Source: Chitinophagaceae bacterium
GTDB taxonomy: Bacteria > Bacteroidota > Bacteroidia > Chitinophagales > Chitinophagaceae
Length of the DNA: 64,000 nt
NCBI GenBank assembly: GCA_017307755.1
Contig: JAFKGQ010000009.1
Span: 434,001-498,000 of the forward strand
Reading direction: 5' to 3'
Shown here: piece by piece, positions 45,139-53,340 of the stretch
How positions within the stretch are numbered: the first letter of the stretch is position 1
Layout: every line of letters begins with the position of its first letter
Notes under the pieces: model-generated
What the model saw: only the letters and a program-made list of their open reading frames with translations
Told to the model about the DNA's origin: nothing
Databases searched by the model: none
Program-made: the position numbers and the translations under genes

Positions 45139-47900
45139 GGTGTACTGAACAGGGCGGCGGGTATGAGCTGCTTTTCCATATGCGGTCCTTTTATAAAGAC
45201 CTGCAGGGTTTGACCCGAACCGTTTTGGAAATAGTCGAGCCGGAATGCATGTTTACCCGCCGCCAACGCCCGGTCGCCCGATCTTTCCAGATCCCCATGA
45301 CAGCCATCATTGTCTACGATCATCTGATCATCTATATATAACCGTGAGCCATCATCCGACACCGTATAAAAACTATACACGCCCGTCTCGGGGATATTGA
45401 TCCAACCCTCGAACCGCAATCCGTATTCATTGGCCCGTGTGGGCAAACTATCCAGCGCAGGCGTGCCGGCCAGCCCTTGTTTTACGGGCGGGATAGCATT
45501 GAACCGTGGTAGCGAGTCCCATTTACCCTCGTACGAGGTATAGCGCAATCCCGGCCGGCTTGTGGTATTTGCGGTCTGTGCAGGATCGGGTGTCACTTGT
45601 TGAAAATCCTGCGTGGAGATCCCGCTGACACCGCCAGCGGTAAAGAACACCCGGCTTTTTAGTCGCGTAGACCGGGTGAGAACGATAGGGGATGCGTATA
45701 ATGCGGAAGCGTTCGTAGGATCTGTTCCATCGGTGGTATAGCGGATGGCCCCTACAAGCTTTGTCAGCAGGCGAACCGTATCCTGACCGACGAAGATCCC
45801 GCCCGATGGAGATGTCACTGGCGCGGGCGCCGTGAGAAATTGCGCCACCACGTCTGAGCCTTGAGTTCGTGCTCGTAGCAGGGCGGGGGAGTGGAGTGTT
45901 AATGGTTCTTTATATACCGGTGACTGTGGACCGGGTTCAGTTCCGTCGGTGGTATATCGGATCTCTGTATTTGGCTTCGACACAATCCGCACCTTTTGGG
46001 GTCCCTGCAGATAGCCCCCGGCGGGTAGGATAGCAAGAGGGACGGCGTTTTTTTCCGTACTCGTAAACCTGGCGGCCAATCCGCCCTTTGTCTGTAAGGT
46101 TATATGCAGCGAGTCTTTGGCAGAAAAGCCGCTGATCGAGTGAAGCAGGCTGTCGCTGCTCCGCAGATCGTCGGCAATGATCTCGCCCTGGAAATTTCCG
46201 GCGCCTAAAAAGTTCAGCGGTAGCACCAGGCGGCGTTCATCACCGGCATTGATGACCCCAAGATACCAGTCTTTGCCCTTTTGGCGGGCAAAGACCACCA
46301 GTTCCCCGATCTTGCTGGGAGCAAGCACCCGGGTCTTGTCCCAAATGGTGGGGATCGCCCGGATCAGACCGGCGGCGGAGCTGGATAGATAACGGGCAGG
46401 ATCATCGGCCCAGCAAAGAAGGGGAGAGTTATAGATAATGGGAAGGGCCAGCTGCTGTGCACGCGACGTGCCATAGGCCAGGCTGCTGGTGAAAACTCCC
46501 GGTGTATAATCGGCCGGACCCGCCAGAAAACGCGTGAAGGGAATAATGGCATTATTGATCGCACCCTGTGGCGTATAGGTCCGCCACTCCTGGCCATAGA
46601 TGCCCTCCCTGCTGATCTCATTTGGGAAGCGTCTGTCATAACCCGTAGGTTTATTCGCCCCATGAAAATCGACCAACAGATGAAAGGCCAGCGCGTCTTG
46701 CAAGGCCTTTTCATAAAATCGTACCTGTTCGATACCCTCTTTATCGATGTAATCGATCTTAAGACCCGCCACGCCAGCTTCATGCATCGTGCGGAAAAAG
46801 GACCTTCGGACCGAATCATCCCGTAAAGAGGCATAGGACTTCCAGACAAAAATGCCGATGGCGTGACGCCCGGCATAACGGACGAGGGAACGCAGCGAGT
46901 CCAGCGCATTTGGCCAACTGCTGTCCCAGCCCGCGTCGACGATGCTGTATTCAAAGCCAAGCTCGGCGGCCTTGTCGACATAGCTCTTTTCAAGATCGAG
47001 CGTGGTGACATTGTCATGGACAAAATAGGACCATACCGCACGACCGGGTCGTATCCAGGACAGATCGCCAGGGCCTGTATGGGGAGGAGGGTTCAGATCG
47101 GCTATGATATCCGAATTCACCAGATCGTCCAGGTTATCGGATACCAGCACCACCCGCCAGGGTGTGGTAATGGCGCCGCTGATCTGCCATCCCTGAGGAT
47201 CGTTGATAAAATCGGCGTAGAGGGTGCCGGCGGAATCCGCACGCAGCGACATTCCGCTGTAATTGTACAGCGCCGCCTCCGTGATACAGGCATAATCGCC
47301 GGCGGCCGTCTGGTACGTCACCGGCGGGCCAAGCTGCCGGCGGCCCAGATCCTCGATGGGACGCGTATAATGCAGTCCTTCGTAGTAGTAGACATTTTCC
47401 TGGTACCACACCCTGCTGCCACGGGGAACATGCCAGGAACTGGATTCACTGGTGACAAGGCCGCCGGACGGGACGACATAACGAAAGGCGAAGCCTCCAT
47501 CGAAGATCCGGCATTCAAGATCATAACGCAAACCGTTCCCTTTATATCTGACGGCGATAACGGCCTGTCTGTAATGATCGGTGGCGACGGCATGGACACC
47601 CTTCCAGGGATAGGAACCATGATGTGTGGATAGGACCGGAGCGCCAAATCCGACATCGCCGCGTGTGTCTTTACCCGCAATGTCGATGCCCATCGTCGAG
47701 GCCCCTACAACGGGTCTGCCTTTCAAGGCCAGCGACCAGCCGAGACGATGAGATGCGTCCATAAAGATCGCCGCGCGTAGTTTCCCCGAAGGACTGCTGA
47801 GCTGGATAGGTATTGGGGACTGAGCTACGGCTGAAGAGATCGAGAACAAATAAAGAAGAATGGCAGAGATCGTTAGAAATCCGGAAAACCGTCGTTGCAT
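45135..47900 (-). CDS. GH97 glycosidase, retaining (alpha-galactosidase-like) type, with CHB_HEX_C-like and PA14 domains
   Basis: A 921-residue secreted enzyme (signal peptide to about residue 27). The GH97 N-terminal beta-sandwich covers about 28-285, then the TIM barrel with SYFVHDNVTTLDLEKSYVDKAAELGFEYSIVDAGW. The motif GLKIDYID supplies Asp383 and GIYGQEW supplies Glu438, 55 residues apart, the same spacing as the nucleophile Asp415 and acid/base Glu470 known for the retaining alpha-galactosidase BtGal97b. The inverting SusB type has Gly at the Asp position, so this is probably an alpha-galactosidase, not an alpha-glucosidase. C-terminally there are two chitobiase-C-terminal-like Ig domains (about 630-790, twice YTTDGTEP/YTTDGTDP) and a PA14 domain (about 800-920). 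It lies 8 bp downstream of lacI on the same strand. Confidence 0.93.
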   Translation of the reverse strand: MQRRFSGFLTISAILLYLFSISSAVAQSPIPIQLSSPSGKLRAAIFMDASHRLGWSLALKGRPVVGASTMGIDIAGKDTRGDVGFGAPVLSTHHGSYPWKGVHAVATDHYRQAVIAVRYKGNGLRYDLECRIFDGGFAFRYVVPSGGLVTSESSSWHVPRGSRVWYQENVYYYEGLHYTRPIEDLGRRQLGPPVTYQTAAGDYACITEAALYNYSGMSLRADSAGTLYADFINDPQGWQISGAITTPWRVVLVSDNLDDLVNSDIIADLNPPPHTGPGDLSWIRPGRAVWSYFVHDNVTTLDLEKSYVDKAAELGFEYSIVDAGWDSSWPNALDSLRSLVRYAGRHAIGIFVWKSYASLRDDSVRRSFFRTMHEAGVAGLKIDYIDKEGIEQVRFYEKALQDALAFHLLVDFHGANKPTGYDRRFPNEISREGIYGQEWRTYTPQGAINNAIIPFTRFLAGPADYTPGVFTSSLAYGTSRAQQLALPIIYNSPLLCWADDPARYLSSSAAGLIRAIPTIWDKTRVLAPSKIGELVVFARQKGKDWYLGVINAGDERRLVLPLNFLGAGNFQGEIIADDLRSSDSLLHSISGFSAKDSLHITLQTKGGLAARFTSTEKNAVPLAILPAGGYLQGPQKVRIVSKPNTEIRYTTDGTEPGPQSPVYKEPLTLHSPALLRARTQGSDVVAQFLTAPAPVTSPSGGIFVGQDTVRLLTKLVGAIRYTTDGTDPTNASALYASPIVLTRSTRLKSRVFFTAGGVSGISTQDFQQVTPDPAQTANTTSRPGLRYTSYEGKWDSLPRFNAIPPVKQGLAGTPALDSLPTRANEYGLRFEGWINIPETGVYSFYTVSDDGSRLYIDDQMIVDNDGCHGDLERSGDRALAAGKHAFRLDYFQNGSGQTLQVFIKGPHMEKQLIPAALFSTP

Positions 47901-47908
47901 GCGTTTGC

Positions 47909-48931
47909 TTATTTTGGCTGTGGGTGGATCGCAAGCCGCGATTCCAGGCTGATCTTTTTGAAAGAGTTCGATTCGGTTTGTTCCCGCTTGTCGAGCAGAT
48001 CCAACAGAAGCTCCGTCGCTTGCTGCGCTTGCTCATACGGGTATTGTTCGATCGTGGCAATCGGAGGGAAAGCGGCGTACCTGATCAACGCCTGGTTGGA
48101 GAAACTGATGAAGCTGATGTCCTTATTGATCTTCAGCTTCATTTTTCGGGAATACTCGATCGCGTCCAGTGTCACATTATCGTTGAAACAAAGCACCGCC
48201 GTTGGCTTTCTCTTCAGCGACAAAAGCCGGGCCATCGCTTGCTCAGTGCTTTCCCGGCTCAGGTCAGTGGCGGTAACAAGTTCCGGCTCATATTTCAATC
48301 GCTGTGAACCGATGCCCTTCAGATAGCCTTCCTTCCGCTGCCGGCAGGAATAAAGCGACTCCGGGCCATTGATCATACCGATGCTGCGATGTCCCCGGGC
48401 AAGCAGAAAATTCACCGCCTGTACCGTACCCGTCTCGACATTGCAGGCCACATAATGGATATCAGGGATTGCGGGCACACGATCGAAAAATACGATGGGA
48501 ACGCCATGGCGCTTCAACTGGATCAGATGATCGTAATTCCGGGTGTTTTTGGCGATGGAGATGATCAGACCGTCGATACGTTGATGCATGATCGACTCCA
48601 CAAGATGTTTTTCTCTTTCTTCGCTGTCATGCGACTGGCCCAGCAGGACCGAGTATTTATGCTGTGTGGAGATATCTTCGATCGCGCTGATGGCGGTGGA
48701 AAAATAGAACTCGGAAAGATCGGGGAGAATGACGCCGATGGTAAAGGATCGTTTTTTTTGAAAGAAAATGGCTTTTTGGTTCGGCTCGTAATCCATCTCG
48801 CGGGCGAGCTTCTGAACCCGGATCCGGGTCATGATATTGATACGTTCATGGTCATGCAGGGCACGGGAAACTGTAGAAATGGAAATATTGAGCTTTTTGG
48901 CGATCTCCTTTATGGTTGGCGGATTGACCAT
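47909..48931 (-). CDS. LacI-family transcriptional regulator
   Basis: A 340-residue LacI/GalR-type regulator. The helix-turn-helix and hinge are at residues 1-58 (TIKEIAKKLNISISTVSRALHDHERIN, with the minor-groove hinge region following). The periplasmic-binding-protein-like sensor domain runs from about 63 to 335 (FTIGVILPDLSEFYFSTAISAIED, GVPIVFFDRVP, RGHRSIGMINGP, AVLCFNDNVTLDAIEYSRKM, ATIEQYPYEQAQQATELLLDLL). Such regulators sense sugars. The GH97 gene follows 8 bp downstream, so the regulator and enzyme share a transcript. LacI-type operator sequences are seen between GH92 and susC at 32281-32337, and it probably controls that promoter pair as well. It is divergent from the GntR gene. 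Confidence 0.95.
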   Translation of the reverse strand: MVNPPTIKEIAKKLNISISTVSRALHDHERINIMTRIRVQKLAREMDYEPNQKAIFFQKKRSFTIGVILPDLSEFYFSTAISAIEDISTQHKYSVLLGQSHDSEEREKHLVESIMHQRIDGLIISIAKNTRNYDHLIQLKRHGVPIVFFDRVPAIPDIHYVACNVETGTVQAVNFLLARGHRSIGMINGPESLYSCRQRKEGYLKGIGSQRLKYEPELVTATDLSRESTEQAMARLLSLKRKPTAVLCFNDNVTLDAIEYSRKMKLKINKDISFISFSNQALIRYAAFPPIATIEQYPYEQAQQATELLLDLLDKREQTESNSFKKISLESRLAIHPQPK

Positions 48932-49053
48932 CGTTAGGGGTTAAAAGTTGTAATTCATATAACATCATACAACTTAGGGCGAATATAAGGTTTTTTACTT
49001 AGTTATAACATTAAATAAATGTAATTTATCATACAACCTAATACCTTTGTGTC
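48932..49053. promoter_or_regulatory. Divergent lacI/gntR control region with repeated half-sites
   Basis: The direct repeat ATCATACAAC occurs at 48964-48973 and 49028-49037. The first copy also forms an inverted repeat with GTTGTA at 48947-48952 (GTTGTA-N15-TACAAC), and the second with TGTA at 49020-49023. TTGTA/TACAA arms are compatible with FadR-type GntR operators (general pattern tnGTnnnACna is only loosely met). A good -7 element TACCTTTG at 49042-49049 sits just 4 bp before the gntR ATG; no clear -33 element is visible, which suggests a regulated promoter. The second repeat lies directly upstream of this -7 element, fitting autoregulation. Confidence 0.5.
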
Positions 49054-49785
49054 ATGGATACACCATTTAGAAAGGTCGGCTCGGACAAGTTATTGAGTGG
49101 AAAGATCGAAGAATCCATTGAACTGGCCATCCGGAGAAAGGACTACAAGGCGGGTGAAAAACTGCCTACTGAAGGACAGCTCTGTGACCTCTTTGGCGTC
49201 AGCCGGACCGTGGTAAGGGAGGCTTTGCGCAAGCTCAGCGCCCGCGGGCTGGTCGTCATCAAGCAAGGGAGTGGCGCCTATGTCAACGAGCTGAGTTCTG
49301 AATCTGCGATAGACTCGATCAACCTTTTTCTTGAGCTGACTGATGATGGATCCCTTATCTTCGACATCATCCGTGCCAGACAGCTATTTGAGCCCGAGAT
49401 TGCCGGCCTAGCGGCCTTGAACCGCACCGCCGCCGAGCTGGACGAGCTGGCGGGAAACTTAGAAGCATTGAAAGCCAGTTCTATGGAAGACATCGATGGT
49501 CAGACTATCATCGACATCCGATTCCACAGTCTCATCGCCAGCGCCACCCACAACAATGTCGTTGCCCTGCTCATGCGGCCCATCTTCGACAACATGCCGA
49601 AGGTCAAAAGATCTATCTATGCCAAAAACAACCTTGGATATTTGACACATGACAAAAGCATGGTGCTGAAGTTCCACGAGGATATCTACGAAGCTATCAA
49701 AAATGCCGACCCGCGCGAGGCCTCTCACGCCATGTTGGCGCATCTCAAGGCCACAGAGAAAAACTTTAAGGATTCCCTGGAGTAA
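49054..49785 (+). CDS. GntR-family (FadR/FCD type) transcriptional regulator
   Basis: A 243-residue regulator. The winged helix-turn-helix is at about residues 12-80 (AIRRKDYKAGEKLPTEGQLCDLFGVSRTVVREALRKLSARGLVVIKQGSGAYV). The all-helical FCD ligand domain follows at about 100-238, with the metal-coordination pattern of the family visible as Asp in DIRFHSLIA, His in RFHSLIASATHNN, and His residues in KFHEDIYEAIKNADPREASHAMLAH. FCD regulators sense small carboxylic acids, commonly sugar acids. It is divergent from lacI and could control either the glycan locus on its left or the redox operon 341 bp to its right. The -7 element 4 bp before the ATG implies a nearly leaderless mRNA. Confidence 0.92.
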   Translation: MDTPFRKVGSDKLLSGKIEESIELAIRRKDYKAGEKLPTEGQLCDLFGVSRTVVREALRKLSARGLVVIKQGSGAYVNELSSESAIDSINLFLELTDDGSLIFDIIRARQLFEPEIAGLAALNRTAAELDELAGNLEALKASSMEDIDGQTIIDIRFHSLIASATHNNVVALLMRPIFDNMPKVKRSIYAKNNLGYLTHDKSMVLKFHEDIYEAIKNADPREASHAMLAHLKATEKNFKDSLE

Positions 49786-50126
49786 ATAGTATTATAAGTA
49801 TGGTATTTTTAATAGTCTATAAAAATAGTAGACTATTATTTGGAATTTTATTTCTCTTCTATTATTTTTGTTCAACAGTTCCTGATTTATCTCCACCATT
49901 AATTATCGGGGGCATGATGATGAGGCTCTCAAATACCCTCTTTTCCTTTTTTCCACCAAAGGACATAAGTAGTCATTTTGTTGCTGAAATAAATAAATCT
50001 TTCAGGTGTCCCGCCAATCAGGATGCTTGAGAACATATGGTGGAATATGTGTTCAAATACATACTGTAGCGGGCGCCGGGAAGATCCTTCTATATCTTTT
50101 AATCTATTAAGAAAAAAACTTTTATT
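49786..50126. promoter_or_regulatory. 341-bp AT-rich control region upstream of the redox operon
   Basis: No convincing gene is present; an open frame at 49800-50030 reads as low-complexity with no family features. A perfect inverted repeat with 9-bp arms, AATAGTCTA (49811-49819) and TAGACTATT (49829-49837), is followed at once by a promoter-like pair: TTTG (49839-49842), a 20-bp spacer, and TATTTTTG (49863-49870). This would give a leader of about 250 nt. A second, imperfect inverted repeat GAACATAT...ATATGTGTTC spans 50031-50054. The first repeat could alternatively be the terminator of gntR. Confidence 0.45.
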
Positions 50127-51386
50127 ATGAAAAGCATCCTTTATGGCTTTGCCTGCCTACTGGCTACGTTGGTGCTGGCCGATACTGTATCCGCCAATGT
50201 TAAAAAACCCTTTATTAAACAAGGTGTCTGGCGAGGGGTGTTTACCGTAAGCGAGATACAGGTGCCTTTCAATTTCGAAGTGAAGGGCGAGGATGCCACA
50301 CATGCCGTTTTTACCCTGATCAATGGTAGTAGAAGGGATGACTTTCATGTGGCTTATACAACGGAGGATTCTCTGTTTATAAAGATGAATACCTATGACG
50401 CCGCCCTGGTAGCCAAAGTTGAGTCGGACGGCAAACTGGTAGGCGAATACCGGAGCCTGGTGCCAGGCTTCAGGGGTAATGCGCTTCCTTTTGTCGCAGA
50501 ATATGGAAAATCCTACCGTTATGTCGAGCCGGGACATGATGTCGCGCCCAGCTATGACATCTCCGGTAAATGGGAGATCAAAAATTACACAAAGGATGCC
50601 GTACCGGCTTCCATTGCACTGCTTAAACAAAACGGCAACAAGCTTACAGGTGTGATCATGACGGTGGTTGGCGATAGCCGGGAGATAGAAGGAACCGTGC
50701 AAGGCGATGAATTTGCGCTCAGCGGGTTCACGGGTCCCAGCCCCTTTTATGTAAAAGGGAAGATAAATGATGATAAGACACTTTCCGGCGAAGAAGGATT
50801 TGGCATCTATAAAAACTTAAAATTCGACGCCTTTAAGAACGCCGATGTCGAATTGCCAGACCCCTATAAGATCACTTTTTTAAAAGACGGGTATAAAAAA
50901 CTGGATTTTACCTTTCCCGACCTGAATGGTAAACCTGTATCGCTTAGCGACGAAAAATATAAAGGCAAAGTGGTCATCGTAGAAACCATCGGCACCTGGT
51001 GCCCGAACTGTACCGATCAAACTGTGTTTCTCGCTCCCTGGTTCAAAAAGAACCATGATAGGGGAGTAGAGGCTATAGCGATCGGGTTTGAACAAAAGGA
51101 CGATCTTGAATATGCCCGGTATACGCTGGGTAAACTTAAAGAGAAGTACGATATTAAATATGACCTGGTTTTTGGGGGTATTGCCGATAAGAAAGTTGTC
51201 GCCGAAAAACTACCAGCGCTCAATAAGTTCATAGCCTTTCCCACTACCATTATCATCGATCGTAAGGGAAATGTACGCGAGATCTACACTGGATATACAG
51301 GATCGGTCACCGGAAAGTACTACCAGGATTATGAACAGAAATTCAACCGGCTTTTAGACCAACTTATCTCAGAGCCTTCCGAATAA
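50127..51386 (+). CDS. TlpA-like thioredoxin-fold protein with N-terminal beta-rich domain, copy 1
   Basis: A 419-residue exported thiol-disulfide protein. A signal peptide (residues 1-23, ending VSA) precedes a beta-rich region (about 30-245) built of two similar lipocalin-like halves (IKQGVWRGVFTVSEIQVPFNFEV and ISGKWEIKNYTKDAVPASIALLK). A TlpA/redoxin domain follows at about 257-415 with active-site W-C-P-N-C (Cys292, Cys295) and the cis-proline region IAFPTTIIID. TlpA-type proteins reduce or isomerise disulfides in periplasmic or surface proteins; here a likely client is the haem-containing peroxidase two genes downstream, whose CxxCH cysteines must be kept reduced for haem attachment. 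That link is inference. A close paralogue follows 28 bp downstream. Confidence 0.88.
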   Translation: MKSILYGFACLLATLVLADTVSANVKKPFIKQGVWRGVFTVSEIQVPFNFEVKGEDATHAVFTLINGSRRDDFHVAYTTEDSLFIKMNTYDAALVAKVESDGKLVGEYRSLVPGFRGNALPFVAEYGKSYRYVEPGHDVAPSYDISGKWEIKNYTKDAVPASIALLKQNGNKLTGVIMTVVGDSREIEGTVQGDEFALSGFTGPSPFYVKGKINDDKTLSGEEGFGIYKNLKFDAFKNADVELPDPYKITFLKDGYKKLDFTFPDLNGKPVSLSDEKYKGKVVIVETIGTWCPNCTDQTVFLAPWFKKNHDRGVEAIAIGFEQKDDLEYARYTLGKLKEKYDIKYDLVFGGIADKKVVAEKLPALNKFIAFPTTIIIDRKGNVREIYTGYTGSVTGKYYQDYEQKFNRLLDQLISEPSE

Positions 51387-51414
51387 AAATTATTAACTAT
51401 ACAATCACCTTCAC

Positions 51415-52716
51415 ATGAAATGTATGACCTCCATTTTACGTTACGCCCTTGCCGGCCTGACATTAATCTCTACTACGCTCTATGCAGGCGATAAACCCAG
51501 GGGTAAAGCACGACCATTTATAAAACAGGGCATTTGGCGCGGCGTTTTTAACGTTGCTGAAGATGAAGTGCCTTTTAATTTCGAACTGAGAGGAAAAGAC
51601 GCGGAACATGCCATCTTTACCTTGTTAAACGGCTCCAGGCGGGATGATTTTCATGTCACCAGGATCGGGGACGATTCTCTGTTTATCAAGATGAATACCT
51701 ATGATGCGGCGCTCGTTGCAAAGATTGAATCAGACGGCAGAATTACCGGTGAATACAGAAGCCTGGTGCCCAATTTTCGCGGTAACGCGTTGCCCTTTGT
51801 TGCTGAGTTTGGCAAATCCTACCGTTTTGTAGAGACGTCCCGGAATGTGCAACCGAAGGCGAACGTTTCCGGCAAATGGCAATTGACTGTATATACCAAA
51901 GAAGCTATTCACAACCAGCCAATCGCCTTGTTAAAACAGGTGGGGAACAAACTCACGGGTGTAGTGATGACCATTGTCGGAGATAGTCGCGAGCTTGAGG
52001 GTACAGTACAGGGGGACGAGTTTGTGCTGAGTGGTTTCACCGGCCCAAGCCCCAAGATATATAAAGGCAGGATCAATGACGACGGCTCTATTTCCGGAGT
52101 GATCAGTTCAGGCATATACAGTAACCAAAAGTTCGACGCCATTAAAAATGACTCTGCCGAATTACCTGATCCATACACCATCACTCATCTGAAGGAAGGT
52201 GTCCGGAAGATCGAATTTACTTTTCCTGATCTCAACGGCAAGCCTGTCTCTCTGAGCGATGAGAAATACAAGGGCAAAGTGGTCATTGTTGAACTGGTCG
52301 GCACCTGGTGTCCGAATTGCACTGATCAAACTGTGTTTCTTGCTCCCTGGTTCAAAAAGAATCATGATAGGGGAGTAGAGGCCATTGCCATCGGGTTTGA
52401 ACAAAAAGATGATCTTGAATATGCTAAATATACGCTGGGTAAACTGCGGGATAAATACAATATCACCTATGATATCCTGTTTGGCGGCCTGGCTGACAAA
52501 AAGCTTGTTTCGGAAAAGATACCGGCCCTGAATAAATTTATCGCTTATCCCACCACCATTATCATCGATCGGAAAGGCGAAGTCAGAGAGATCTACACGG
52601 GGTATACGGGGACTGTGACAGGCAAATATTACGAAAACTATGTGTCTAAGTTCAATAAGGTCCTGGACGAGCTCATAGCCGAGCCGGCCCCGGATCAATA
52701 CGCATTATCTCATTAA
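51415..52716 (+). CDS. TlpA-like thioredoxin-fold protein with N-terminal beta-rich domain, copy 2
   Basis: A 433-residue paralogue of the preceding protein, with the same domain order: signal peptide (ending LYAG), beta-rich double domain (about 36-255) and TlpA-like domain (about 266-425) with active-site W-C-P-N-C (Cys299, Cys302) and cis-Pro at IAYPTTIIID. The two proteins are nearly identical in blocks such as FPDLNGKPVSLSDEKYKGK and CTDQTVFLAPWFKKNHDRG, and their DNA there is almost identical too, indicating recent duplication or gene conversion. The N-terminal halves diverge more. It is 15 bp upstream of the YceI gene. Why two copies are kept is not evident; the beta-rich domains may give them different partners. 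Confidence 0.88.
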   Translation: MKCMTSILRYALAGLTLISTTLYAGDKPRGKARPFIKQGIWRGVFNVAEDEVPFNFELRGKDAEHAIFTLLNGSRRDDFHVTRIGDDSLFIKMNTYDAALVAKIESDGRITGEYRSLVPNFRGNALPFVAEFGKSYRFVETSRNVQPKANVSGKWQLTVYTKEAIHNQPIALLKQVGNKLTGVVMTIVGDSRELEGTVQGDEFVLSGFTGPSPKIYKGRINDDGSISGVISSGIYSNQKFDAIKNDSAELPDPYTITHLKEGVRKIEFTFPDLNGKPVSLSDEKYKGKVVIVELVGTWCPNCTDQTVFLAPWFKKNHDRGVEAIAIGFEQKDDLEYAKYTLGKLRDKYNITYDILFGGLADKKLVSEKIPALNKFIAYPTTIIIDRKGEVREIYTGYTGTVTGKYYENYVSKFNKVLDELIAEPAPDQYALSH

Positions 52717-52731
52717 TCATTCACGACAAAT

Positions 52732-53331
52732 ATGAAAAATAATTCTTTGGCGATCATGCTCTTAGCCCTGTTTACATTAGGCATTTTCGCTTTCAAAACC
52801 AAAAAACAGCAGTATATCGTTGACCCCTCTAAGAGCTCGCTGGTCTGGATCGGTAAAAAGGCTACGGGCGAACATACGGGTAACATAGCTATTGAAAAAG
52901 GCGCATTTCAATTCGAAGACGCCCGACTAAAAAGCGGCAGCTTTGACATCGATACCAGGACCATTACGGACAACGATATCACCGATAAAGATAACAATGC
53001 CAAATTAGTAGGTCATTTGAAAAGCGATGATTTTTTTTCGGCGGAAACGTATCCCCGTGCGAGCCTGGTCATTACCAATGTTACGCCTGCCGGCGGTGGG
53101 AACTATACTATCAAAGCCAATCTGACCATCAAAGGCATTACCAATGAGATCGGCTTCCCCGCACTGGTGTCGCTGTCCGGAAAGCAATTGAATGCAACGG
53201 CAAAAATCACTATTGACAGAACTAAATATAACATCAAGTTCAGGTCGAAGAGTTTTTTTGAAAACCTTGGCGACAAATTTATCTACGACAATTTCGATCT
53301 TGTCGTATCACTGGTGGCAACGGCGCAATAA
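52732..53331 (+). CDS. YceI-family lipid-binding periplasmic protein
   Basis: A 199-residue YceI-domain protein with an N-terminal signal or anchor (MKNNSLAIMLLALFTLGIFAF). The lipocalin-like YceI fold is recognised by YIVDPSKSSLVWIGKKATGEHTGNI (start), the SGSFDIDTRTITDNDI block, HLKSDDFFSAETYPRASLVITNV and the C-terminal ITIDRTKYNIKFRSKSFF...KFIYDNFDLVVSLVA. YceI proteins bind isoprenoid or polyprenyl-quinone-like lipids in the periplasm. It lies between the TlpA pair (15 bp) and the cytochrome c peroxidase (9 bp), so all are likely co-transcribed; YceI next to haem peroxidase genes fits a redox or quinone-related role. Confidence 0.93.
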   Translation: MKNNSLAIMLLALFTLGIFAFKTKKQQYIVDPSKSSLVWIGKKATGEHTGNIAIEKGAFQFEDARLKSGSFDIDTRTITDNDITDKDNNAKLVGHLKSDDFFSAETYPRASLVITNVTPAGGGNYTIKANLTIKGITNEIGFPALVSLSGKQLNATAKITIDRTKYNIKFRSKSFFENLGDKFIYDNFDLVVSLVATAQ

Positions 53332-53340
53332 CCACCCGTC

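Noticed and set aside
47888..47915. TTGCATGCGTTTGC near the GH97 start as a LacI operator
   Set aside because: It lacks the CG-centred palindrome, and lies at the junction of lacI and GH97 inside coding sequence.
49800..50030. 76-codon open frame between gntR and the TlpA gene
   Set aside because: Low-complexity, AT-rich, overlaps the inverted repeat and promoter-like elements and resembles no family.
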